Source: Valencia hispanica (taxonomy: Eukaryota > Chordata > Actinopteri > Cyprinodontiformes > Valenciidae). From it: a DNA stretch of 64,000 nt. This document shows, piece after piece, positions 11,787 to 21,349 of this stretch; position 1 is the stretch's first letter, and every line of letters starts with the position of its first letter. A model generated the notes under the pieces. That model saw only the letters and a list, made by a program, of their open reading frames with translations, made no database searches and was not told the DNA's origin. Both the position numbers and the translations under genes were made by a program. Location of the stretch: assembly GCA_963556495.2 (NCBI GenBank), contig OY747713.1, positions 43,089,961 to 43,153,960 of the forward strand, read 5' to 3'.

Positions 11787-13084
11787 GGTCACTTTTTGTG
11801 TATTTGTGTGAATGCCTTGGATGCTAATGTTTCGGTATAAACTCTCACATCACAAGCAAGTGATTTCCTTCACAAACATGCACACACTATTGCTGCCACC
11901 AACATTGTTTTTGTTTTGCAGCAACTGATTGTGCAAGTATTATGCCAAAGGTGATGGCAGTTGTTGTTCTGTAGTGAGTGCGGAGCAATGCTTGGGATTT
12001 TTGTGCTATAATAAACATTTCTCATGAATAAAAGCATACAACTCAATTGAGGTAAGATGCTGCTTAGAAGAATCGTCGCCTATATAATTTTGGGCTGATC
12101 TGAAGGTTGTGTGATTTTGCCAGAAAATCAAAAGAGCAGGCAGGTTTAATTTATAACACCCCAGTCACAAGCAAACAGGAGGTAAACAGCAGGACTTGGA
12201 ACAAGCAACAAACTGTCAGATTAGCTGTTGGTGTTATTTTACTGTGAAAGCAGGAGAAGAGGAAATATGGAGAGAGCATTTCTGAAAATTGAAATGTATA
12301 AAAGGCTAAAATGCTGCTCCCTTTTTTCTGAGGTCAGAGTGAAAATTGCGTTTGAAACAAAGGACACAGGACCCAGGGGGAGCAAAGGAAGGAAGATGGA
12401 GGAAATGAGGGACGTAGGTTAGAGGCTGTTAAAAGCACAGAGTCAAAACTGTGCTCAGGGCGGTGTTGTGTCTGGATCCATCACTGCCTGATCCTGGTTA
12501 GGACTTACTGATCTTTAATCTCAGAATTTGGGACCATTTTGTCTTACCTTGTCAGAGGTTGGATCATTTTTCCACTTATCTATCTCCTTTCCTACTAAAT
12601 CACATTCCGATGAAGTCATTCCTTCTAGATGCTTATCTGATTTGTCAGGTAGAGCAAAAAGGCATATGTCAGCTACAGACAGTTAAATCTTCAATGGGAA
12701 TGTCAGACTACAAGGCCGTTGTTTGTAGATTTATTGACAAGGAATGAGAACCAAGTCGCAGGCGAGGAACTGATGCAGGACGGAGTACAGCCCTCAGGAC
12801 TGGAACTGATGAAGTCAGCACGGTGGATGTCAGGCTGGAGAGCGATAGATCGAGCTGAGAACATCTGAGGAGTTCTGGGCATAAAAGGAACGATGACAGA
12901 ACGTTGAGCAGGTGAGTGAAGGGGGTCTGGACCAATAGTGGTGAAGCAATCAGTGCACACAGGCGAAGGTGGTTGAGCGAGATGGGTTCCTGACAGGGAA
13001 AAGAGTAATTAAGTATCTTATTAGCGTTATTGTAATGAGCTCCTATTACTTGTCAGTCTACAATCTACAAATAAAAAGTATTCA
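11787..13084. other. no gene recognised
   Basis: Non-coding sequence. A purine-rich patch lies at 12240-12420 and a denser patch at 12755-12980 ('ggcgaggaactgatgcagg...'), which reads like a retroelement leader but has no identifiable ends or motif. Confidence 0.4.
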
Positions 13085-14050
13085 CCCCCCTTGGATGTGT
13101 TCATTCTCCTACTGCTTTTACAAATCAATCATGATCAACATAAAAACTGAATTGTAAAAAATAATGACAAATATTGAAAATATATAAGATGAAATAAGTA
13201 ATTGCATAAATATTCAGCCCCTTTATATCAGTATTTAGTAGATGCACCTTTGGCTGCAATCACAGCACAGAGTCTGCGTGGATGGGTCTCATCTGGATGC
13301 TAGGGCTGGGCAATATGTTGTTTATATCGATATATCAAATTTTCTGTTGATGAAGATTGAATTTTTGGAATATCATGGATATAAGGATTTATTTTTATTT
13401 TTATTCAACAATACACCTCTTGGGTTTCTATAATTTAAAGTGAGTCAGCCCGCCCACGGCCTACCATCTTGTTTTACAGTGTGCATTTATTTAGATTTTG
13501 AATTCAGATCAACTCTGAGTAGGGATGACAAATAAAAAAAAAAAAACACTTGTAATTTATTTTTAAGAATAGAGAAGGAGAAATTTTTTTGATTAATATC
13601 AAAAAGCGAATTTGGTATGAAAAACAAATTAAAGATTTATTTTTAATCCATATTGCCCAGCTCTAGTTACCTTTTATTTTTCCAAAACAGTTGTATAATA
13701 TCCGTTGACATGTTCGAATTTTGAAAAATAAATCTTTAAATCAAAAAGAACTTTCTGATAGTACTTGCAAATAGTACTAGGGAATGTTAAATATTGACAA
13801 AAATAGTGATTTGTTTTATATTGATATCGACTGATATGAAAAATTATATCTTGATTGAATTTTTTTCCATATTGCCCAGCCCTACTAATTTTCCTTCCAG
13901 ATTTCTCTACATTTTGCTGCATTCATTTCACCTTCTACATCTACAAGCTTTCCAGGACCTGCTGCTGAGAAGCATCCCCACAGCATGATGCTGCCCCCAC
14001 GATGCTTTACAGTGGGGATGGTGTGTTTGTTGAGATGTGCAGTGTTTGGT
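13085..14050 (-). mobile_element. Tc1-like relic, split by a MITE and cut by the inverted-repeat structure
   Basis: The left part (13085-13300) begins 'agtattcacccccc' and contains 'cacctttggctgcaatcacagc'. The right part (13885-14050) includes, on the minus strand, [23 protein letters not shown], the segment between the first and second Asp of Tc1 transposases. A 580-bp MITE separates them, and the element stops abruptly at 14050 where the (CCATCC) tail of the left arm begins. The rest of the transposase is not found beyond the right arm at 23100. Confidence 0.7.
13303..13882. mobile_element. MITE with GGGCTGGGCAATAT termini, TA flanks
   Basis: Perfect 14-bp inverted ends, GGGCTGGGCAATAT and ATATTGCCCAGCCC, each preceded or followed by TA (13301-13302, 13883-13884); the wider flank is CTA on both sides. 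A third terminus-like block, 'ccatattgcccagctctag', sits at about 13648-13667, so the body may be two copies of the family joined or nested. A related piece is suggested near 37480-37540. Superfamily is unresolved: TA and CTA duplications fit Tc1/mariner or PIF/Harbinger respectively. Confidence 0.7.
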
Positions 14051-15800
14051 CCATCCATCCATCCATCCATTTTCTTCCGCTTATCCGGGGTCGGGTCGCA
14101 GGGGCAGCAGCCTAAGCAAAGAGACCCAGACTTCCCTCTCCCCAGCCACTTGTTCCAGCTCCTCGGGAGGAACCCCAAGGCGTCCCCAGGCCAGCCGAGA
14201 AACATAGTCCCTCCAGCGTGTCCTGGGCCTTCCCCTGGGCCTCCTCCCGGTGAGACGTGCCTGAAACACCTCAACAGGGAGGCGTCCAGGAGGCATCCTG
14301 ACCAGATGCCCGAGCCACCTCAACTGACTCCTCTCGATGTGGAGAAGCAGCGGCTCTACTCTGAGCCCCCTCCGGATGACTGAGCTTCTCACCCTATCTC
14401 TAAGGGAGAGCCCAGACACTCTGCGGAGGAAACTCATTTCAGCCGCTTGTATCCGTGATCTCGTTCTTTCGGTCACCACCCAGAGTTCGTGACCATAGAT
14501 GAGGGTAGGAACGTAGATCGACCGGTAAATCGAGAGCTTCGCCTTTTGGCTCAGCTCTCTCTTCACCACGACAGACCGGTAGAGCGCCGGCATAACTGCA
14601 GATGCCCCACCAATCCGTCTATCGATCTCCCGCTCCATTTTTCCCTCATTCGTGAACAAGACCCCCAGATACTTAAACTCCTCCACTTGGGGAAGGACCC
14701 CATCCCCGACCCGGAGGAGGCACCCCACCCTTTTCCGGCTCAAGACCATGGCCTCGGATTTGGAGGTGCTGATTCTCATCCCAGCCGCTTCACACTCGGC
14801 TGCGAACAGCTCCAGCGAAAGCTGTAGATCACGCTCCGATGAAGCCAACAGGACCACATCATCTGCAAAAAGCAAAGACCCGATCCTGAGGCCACCAAAA
14901 CGGATCCCCTCAACGCCTTGGCTGCGCCTAGAGATCCTGTCCATAAAAGTTAGGAACAGGATCGGTGACAAAGGGCAACCTTGGCGGAGTCCAACTCTCA
15001 CTGGAAACAAGCCCGACTTACTGCCGGCAATGCGAACCAAACTCTGGCTCCGGTCGTACAGGGACCTAACAGCCCGTATCAAGGGGCCCGGGACCCCATA
15101 CTCCCGGAGCACCCCCCACAGGGCCCCCCGAGGGACACGGTCGAACGCCTTCTCCAAGTCCACAAAACACATGTAGACCGGTTGGGCGAACTCCCACGCA
15201 CCCTCCAGGACCCTGCTGAGGGTGTAGAGCTGGTCCAGTGTTCCACGGCCAGGACGAAAAACCGCATTGTTCCTCCTGGATCCGAGCTTCGACTATCCGT
15301 CGGACCCTCCTCTCCAGAACCCCTGAATAGACCTTACCAGGGAGGCTCAGAAGTGTGATCCCCCTGTAGTTGGAACACACCCTGTGGTCCCCCTTTTTAA
15401 ACAGGGGGACCACCACCCCGGTCTGCCAATCCAAGGGAACTGCCCCCGATGTCCGAGCAATATTGCAGAGCCGCGTTAACCAACACAGCCCCACAACATC
15501 CAGAGCCTTGAGGAACTCCGGTCGAATCTCATCCACCCCCGGAGCCTTGCCACCGAGGAGCTTTTTAACGACCTCGGTGACCTCAGCACCAGAGATTGGA
15601 GAGCCCGACCCCAAGTCCCCAAACCCTGCTTCCAGATTGGAAGGCGTGCTGGTGGGATTGAGGAGGTCTTCGAAGTATTCCATCCACCGACCCAAAACAT
15701 CCCGCGTCAAGGTCAGCAGCACACCATCCCCACTGTAAACAGTGTTGGTGGCAGACCGCTTTCCCCCCAAGAGACGCCGGATGGTGGACCAGAGAGAAAG
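14051..15800 (-). mobile_element. 5'-truncated LINE in left arm
   Basis: Non-LTR retrotransposon with a long RT ORF, read from 15800 down. Upstream part at 15066-15770 includes LLGGKAPGVDEIRPEFLK and NYRGITLLSLPGKVY. One extra T near 15255-15262 shifts the frame into 14081-15172 (363 codons): CFVDLEKAFDRVPRGALW, GLRQGCPLSPILF, LLFADDVVLL (catalytic box) and [15 protein letters not shown] near the C-terminus. The element starts within the linker before the RT domain; no endonuclease is present. The 3' end is 'cggataagcggaagaaaatgg' followed by (ATGG)n. This is a very common teleost LINE; RTE-like or I/Nimb-like clade, not decided. Confidence 0.88.
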
Positions 15801-15824
15801 TATAGACCACTAGCTGTCAAAATG

Positions 15825-16315
15825 CAAATGAGACCACGCCCCTTCCGGTCACGCCCCTTGACCACGCCCACCTCCAGGTACGCCCCTTCCGGATACGCCC
15901 ACTTCCGGACACGCCCCTTCCGGCCGCCCATTCCGCTCACGTTCACTTCCGGTTATGCCAACTTTCGGATACGCCCACTTCCGGATATGCCCCTTCCGGT
16001 TACGCCCCTTCCGGTTACACCCACTTTTGCAGGCACCCTGGCTGCCGGGACAAGCTCTGCCCTGTCACAATAAGCTCCGCCCCCTGATGGTCACGCCCAC
16101 CTGTCACAATAAGCCCCGCCACCTGATGGCCACGCCCACCTGTCAATACAGGATACGCCCCCTGGTGGTCACGCCCACCTGTCAAGATAGGACACACCAA
16201 CCTGTCAAAATGGGGTACGCCCCCTGGTGGCCACGCCCACCTGTCAAAATAGGACACGCCCACCTGTCGAAATAGGGTACGCCCCCTGATGGTCACGCCC
16301 ACCTGTCAAAATATG
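15825..16315. repeat. GC-rich short tandem repeats of the left arm
   Basis: Two arrays. From 15838 to about 16025 a ~14-15-bp unit, 'cacgccccttccggt', recurs about a dozen times. From about 16060 to 16315 a ~39-bp unit, 'ggtcacgcccacctgtcaaaatagg' plus 'acgccccctgatgg', recurs about six times. The open frames across these arrays (for example 15955-16275) encode only periodic low-complexity peptides and are not genes. On the minus strand five copies read CCA(C/T)CAGG(G/T)GGCG, close to the vertebrate CTCF core (16077, 16117, 16156, 16219, 16280). Confidence 0.85.
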
Positions 16316-16815
16316 GCACTAAATGGCTCCCTCTAGTGGTTCTACAATTAAACTACATGCAAAAAAAATGAAAATACCTCCCCCTAGTGGCTCAATAAAT
16401 ACTATTACACCAAAACTTATAAATGCCTCCCTCTAGTGGTTCAAAATTAATATAACAGCCTATTGTATAATTGGCCCCCTCTAGTGGATCAATGTAACAT
16501 TACATGCAAATGTAAAAATACCTCCCCCTAGTGGCTCAAAAATTAAACTACATGTAAAAAATGAAAATACCTCCCCCTAGTGGCCCAATAAATACTATTA
16601 CACCAAAACTTATAAATGCCTCCCTCTAGTGGTTCAAAATTAATATAACAGCCTATTGTATAATTGGCCCCCTCTAAGATCAAAGTAACATTACATGCAA
16701 ATGTAAAAATACCTCCCCCTAGTGGCTCAAAAATTAAACTACATGCATATATGAAAATACCTCCCCCTAGTGGCTCAAAAATTAAATTACAGCCTATAGT
16801 ATATATATCGCCCCC
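16316..16815. repeat. ~193-bp higher-order repeat built on CC(C/T)CTAGTGG units
   Basis: A short 'cctccc(c/t)ctagtggttc' unit recurs at intervals of about 40-50 bp, nine clear copies. It is organised as a larger ~193-bp unit repeated twice ('gaaaatacctcc...' at 16370 and 16563). One copy near 16670 has lost 'tagtgg'. There is no coding potential. Confidence 0.85.
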
Positions 16816-17378
16816 AATGGTTTGAATCTAACTCCTCAGTGTCATCAGAACATGTCCAAACAAGTCCCTTTAATATTATACGGTCTGGGCTCTGTCTCAA
16901 CATGACTCCTTGAGCATTCCATTTTATTTTAAACAGTTAAAAGGTGCTTTTTAGCTTCCTGACTTTAATTTAAAACCACATTAGCTCCAACACTCTAGAG
17001 ACACCATTACATCCGATTCTAACAATTCAACCATGATAAATTAAACTTGTAAGAGCACTAAAAAGAGAATTTATTCACCCACAGCTATGTTGAAGCAGAT
17101 GCTCATCCTTTTGTTGATTTTAAAAATGCACCATTACACAGTCTTTAAAAACAGATAAGGATTTAAAAAAACATCGCTTTAAACCTGGGTGCTTTAAGCT
17201 GGAAATAAGAAATCTATCAAACTACTAAAGTTACTGATAAAAAACAGTCCACCAATCAGCGTTTGACACGCCCCTGCTCTGCTTTGTATTCGCTGTATTT
17301 ATCACGCCCCTGACTTCACCTACGTCCGCAAGTCAGGTAAACCGGTTTGGGCGGTGCTCACCGGGCGGCTTTTACCTG
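16816..17378. other. inner arm and upstream region of the polB relic
   Basis: 16816-17232 is arm sequence without internal repeats. 17233-17378 is loop sequence upstream of a TATA box, with 'ccaatcagcg' (a CCAAT-type box, 17252) and two 'cacgcccctg' GC-box-like blocks (17268, 17303). Together with the TATA element this looks like a compact RNA polymerase II promoter. Confidence 0.5.
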
Positions 17379-17386
17379 TATAAAAG
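17379..17386 (+). promoter_or_regulatory. TATA box of the polB relic
   Basis: TATAAAAG in 'acctgtataaaaggctgtcgg'. It is a consensus TATA box about 860 bp upstream of the ORF, with CCAAT- and GC-box-like elements just upstream. Transcription would start near 17405-17415. Confidence 0.6.
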
Positions 17387-17699
17387 GCTGTCGGAAAACG
17401 GTTAATCTCTACAGCATGCTGGAAGGACCTCATTCAACAATCCGACCTTAAGGACACGGAGCGCGGTGCTGCGACGAACAAAGAAAACAGCGGTTTCACG
17501 AAGACTGTATCACCGGCTTCATTCGAGGGGAATCCCAGAAGCCCGCGTCATTGTCAGACCGCGTCAGAGCTGAGTCCTGGCGGGATTCCCGAGCTTCCCC
17601 TGCTAAGAGCTGGAGTTACGGGTTCAGCGGTGAAATCAACTTCACAGCGACTTCAGGAAATCTTCACATCGGCGACCTGTATTATCGGTTTGGAGCGAG

Positions 17700-18224
17700 G
17701 TGAGTAAATGTTTTTTTTAGCTCGCAATTGTGCGATCGTCTATGGATGTTTCATAGCACCAAGATGGATTCGCTGCTGGCTTATCGATAGATTCACCATA
17801 GCATACATACTCTGTTACAGCTAGAAGTATCGCTCAACTCCAGTTGCTGCTCTGAGCTGGTTTTGGGCTGGAGCGGGAAAAAGGCGCTGGAGATTGTTAC
17901 AAAGCGAAACTTCGCTCTGAGGTGAGTTTACTGTTTGTTAAATTATGTTGACTGTTTATATATGAGCGTTACCGTATATGTATTTATTTTATTATATTCC
18001 TGATATTATTATTATTATTATTATATTCCTTTTACCTGCGCTTTATCATAGATCGTGATCGAAGCGCGGAGCTGTTTGCAATTGGATCTCAGCGGATCTG
18101 CCCAACGCCAGCCTTGGCGCTCCGGTTAGCTGCGAGACTGTCTGGAGCTTTCTCCAGCTTGTGTATTGTCTGACTCTGAATGTTTTTTCATGTCCTTTTT
18201 TTTTCTGATCGTATGTTTAAATAG
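17700..18224 (+). other. predicted leader introns of the polB relic
   Basis: Strong donors 'gcgag|gtgagt' (17700) and 'ctgag|gtgagt' (17922) alternate with acceptors 'ctgttacag|' (17820) and 'tatcatag|' (18051); a further acceptor 'tttaaatag|' ends at 18224, just before the ATG at 18243. Introns 17700-17820 and 17922-18051 are the simplest reading. A spliced 5' leader is inferred, not demonstrated. Confidence 0.45.
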
Positions 18225-18242
18225 CAACATCAACCAGTCAGT

Positions 18243-19918
18243 ATGAATGTCTCACAGGAGCTAAATAGTCCTCAACCGTCTAGTCAGGAAGATGAAGAAT
18301 TTCAGATCAATGTACGTGACGAATTCAATAACATAGAGATCCGACACAACTTTGTCCGGCCTGAGGGTGATCATCCGTGTCCGTATGAATTTCATAATCA
18401 CATAATGAATTTGCTCAGGGGTTTATTAGACCGGGTGACACCGCTGGTTAACACTAACGATATTGTGCAGATAGAGGTTAATGGACCCGGCGTGTCTCGC
18501 AGCGTGACTTTCTCTGTCGATGAAGGGGGGAGTAACGTCATGCACCAGTTCGAAACGTTTTTAGATGATCTGATGCAATCCAATGCTGAAATAGCCTCAA
18601 CAGAGCGTTTGGAGTTTGTAATTCAAACAGTGCGTGATCTTAGCGGGGGAGCTAGACGAAAAGCTGAAATGTCTCTCGATTGCGAGCTTATACACAAGAA
18701 GAGACGCCACCTATATATTGTGAACAATGATCGAGATGATAAACTGTGTTTTGCTATTAGCTTAGCCTGTGTTGCAGACCCTAGCCTCGGCTCCGATGCG
18801 GCTATACAGCTCGGTAGAGAGTTGCAACAGCGTGCAGGCCTTTCAGAACACACCCCCGTCAGATCAGGCGATATCCACAAATTTGAGAAGTTGTTGAACA
18901 GAAAAATAGTTGTTTTTATCAGAAGTGAGGGAGAGAGAGCTCTAGGGAAGATTCAGACCGACTTTGAGGACCGAAGCAGGACTGTTTTTCTATTGCACTT
19001 CCGAGACCATTACTACGGGATCAAAAACTTGAAGGGTTTTATACGGGGGCTCGGGATATTTGTCACTACTGTTTCGATCCTATAGGGCATAAATACAATC
19101 ATGTATGCAAAGGTTCGTGCGCTGTCTGCAATGATGCAGCGTGTGCTCAGGGGGTTACAAATCCGATTCTTTGTCATGACTGTAACAGATATTGCAAGAA
19201 CCAGACGTGTTATGATCGACATAAAGTACCTGAGCTAAAACCCAGGGCGCGTGTGATGGTCAGTCATTGTGATCAGGTGAAGAAATGTCCCAACTGTGGG
19301 TTAAACTATAACCAGAGTCTCACAACAGGCAAGAAGCATGTGTGTCAAGGGAAGAAGTGTAGGATTTGTGGGGGTAAGCTTGACAAGGACCAGCCAGCAT
19401 CGGACCATAAATTTTATATCCAAACATGCTCTGTCGATACCGAAATAAGTGACAAGGTGATTTTTTACGATATTGAAACTTTCCCTGGTGCGCAGGGTGA
19501 GCATGTTCCATTTCTGATCTGTTCAAAGTCCACATCTTGCGAGGAGTGGTCAGCCTACGGTAGTGATTGTATTCGGGAGTTTATTCGTGAAATCAGGAGG
19601 CCGGGCCGTCGGAATTACACATGTGTAGCCCATAATGCTAGAGCTTTTGATTCCTACCTTGTTCTGAATGCAATGACGGAGATGGGTTTAAATCCTGACA
19701 TCATTATGCAAGGGTGTAAAATTCTGAGCATCACTGATCCTGATTACGGTTTGAGGTTCATTGACAGCCTATCTTTCTTTGCCATGAAGCTTAGTAAAAT
19801 GCCTGAAGCCCTCGGTTTTCCTGACCATAGCAAGGGCTATTTCCCACACCGTTTCTCATCCTCTGATAATCTGAGCTATGTAGGTTCTTACCCGCTGCCA
19901 TCATTTTACGGTGTGTAA
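18243..19918 (+). pseudogene. Maverick/Polinton-type protein-primed DNA polymerase B, 5' part only
   Basis: In intact elements this enzyme replicates the element's own DNA from a terminal protein primer. The first open segment (18243-19085, 280 codons) is the N-terminal region. A shift near 19040-19060 moves into the frame of 19253-19918. Between them lies a Cys/His-rich region (CHYCFD, CKGSCAVCND, CHDCNRYC, CPNCG, CRICGG). The second segment then has the exonuclease motifs FYDIETF (Exo I, Asp and Glu) and AHNARAFDSYL (Exo II), followed by KGYFPHRF and 'LPSFYG', typical of protein-primed family-B polymerases. The frame ends at TAA 19916-19918, exactly where the right arm begins. Exo III and all palm-domain catalytic motifs are absent, so it cannot polymerise DNA. 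No integrase, ATPase, protease or capsid gene of a Polinton is present. An adintovirus-like origin is an alternative to Polinton; the homology class is well supported. Confidence 0.8.
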
Positions 19919-20339
19919 ACTTTAGTAGTTTGATAGATTTCTTATTTCCAGCTTAAAGCACCCAGGTTTAAAGCGATGTTTTTTTAAATCCTTATCTGTT
20001 TTTAAAGACTGTGTAATGGTGCATTTTTAAAATCAACAAAAGGATGAGCATCTGCTTCAACATAGCTGTGGGTGAATAAATTCTCTTTTTAGTGCTCTTA
20101 CAAGTTTAATTTATCATGGTTGAATTGTTAGAATCGGATGTAATGGTGTCTCTAGAGTGTTGGAGCTAATGTGGTTTTAAATTAAAGTCAGGAAGCTAAA
20201 AAGCACCTTTTAACTGTTTAAAATAAAATGGAATGCTCAAGGAGTCATGTTGAGACAGAGCCCAGACCGTATAATATTAAAGGGACTTGTTTGGACATGT
20301 TCTGATGACACTGAGGAGTTAGATTCAAACCATTGGGGG

Positions 20340-21335
20340 CGATATATATACTATAGGCTGTAATTTAATTTTTGAGCCACTAGGGGGAGGTATTTTCATA
20401 TATGCATGTAGTTTAATTTTTGAGCCACTAGGGGGAGGTATTTTTACATTTGCATGTAATGTTACTTTGATCTTAGAGGGGGCCAATTATACAATAGGCT
20501 GTTATATTAATTTTGAACCACTAGAGGGAGGCATTTATAAGTTTTGGTGTAATAGTATTTATTGGGCCACTAGGGGGAGGTATTTTCATTTTTTACATGT
20601 AGTTTAATTTTTGAGCCACTAGGGGGAGGTATTTTTACATTTGCATGTAATGTTACATTGATCCACTAGAGGGGGCCAATTATACAATAGGCTGTTATAT
20701 TAATTTTGAACCACTAGAGGGAGGCATTTATAAGTTTTGGTGTAATAGTATTTATTGAGCCACTAGGGGGAGGTATTTTCATTTTTTTTGCATGTAGTTT
20801 AATTGTAGAACCACTAGAGGGAGCCATTTAGTGCCATATTTTGACAGGTGGGCGTGACCATCAGGGGGCGTACCCTATTTCGACAGGTGGGCGTGTCCTA
20901 TTTTGACAGGTGGGCGTGGCCACCAGGGGGCGTACCCCATTTTGACAGGTTGGTGTGTCCTATCTTGACAGGTGGGCGTGACCACCAGGGGGCGTATCCT
21001 GTATTGACAGGTGGGCGTGGCCATCAGGTGGCGGGGCTTATTGTGACAGGTGGGCGTGACCATCAGGGGGCGGAGCTTATTGTGACAGGGCAGAGCTTGT
21101 CCCGGCAGCCAGGGTGCCTGCAAAAGTGGGTGTAACCGGAAGGGGCGTAACCGGAAGGGGCATATCCGGAAGTGGGCGTATCCGAAAGTGGGCATAACCG
21201 GAAGTGAACGTGAGCGGAATGGGCGGCCGGAAGGGGCGTGTCCGGAAGTGGGCGTATCCGGAAGGGGCGTACCTGGAGGTGGGCGTGGTCAAGGGGCGTG
21301 ACCGGAAGGGGCGTGGTCTCATTTGCATTTTGACA
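20340..21335. repeat. tandem-repeat zone of the right arm
   Basis: Mirror of 15825-16815. 20340-20835 holds the ccactaggggg/ccactagaggg units. 20836-21090 holds the ~39-bp gtgggcgtgacca units, with CTCF-like cores on the + strand at 20858, 20919, 20981, 21020 and 21060. 21120-21320 holds the 'accggaaggggcgt' units. Not coding. Confidence 0.85.
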
Positions 21336-21349
21336 GCTAGTGGTCTATA

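Larger units (their letters stand above)
14051..17232. repeat. left arm of ~3.18-kb inverted repeat
   Basis: The reverse complement of this arm is at 19918-23099; a left position and its partner sum to about 37150. Order from outside in: (CCATCC)n tail and minus-strand LINE (14051-15800), GC-rich short tandem repeats (15825-16315), a ~193-bp higher-order repeat (16316-16815), and 16816-17232 without internal repeats. The inner limit is sharp: after 'ctactaaagtt' the two arms diverge. The outer limit is the end of the LINE microsatellite tail, beyond which the flanks are unrelated. Confidence 0.93.

Noticed and set aside
13650..13890. tRNA or other small RNA gene near the MITE ends
   Set aside because: No A/B box or cloverleaf could be formed; the pairing seen is the MITE inverted ends.
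14051..15800. Two independent LINE insertions explaining the arms
   Set aside because: Both copies share the same 5' truncation and the adjoining 1.4 kb, which independent insertions would not.
15955..16302. Long open frames in the tandem-repeat zones (also 20848-21328)
   Set aside because: They encode strictly periodic peptides because the repeat lacks stops in several frames. Both strands and both arms show them. No start context or domain supports a gene.
16060..16315. CRISPR-like array (regular repeats with spacers)
   Set aside because: The intervals between repeats are themselves repeated, no cas genes occur and the genome is vertebrate; it is an ordinary satellite.
18243..19918. Intact viral or herpesvirus-like DNA polymerase gene
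   Set aside because: Motifs fit protein-primed polymerases of Polinton type, not herpesviruses. The gene is frameshifted and lacks all polymerase-domain motifs.
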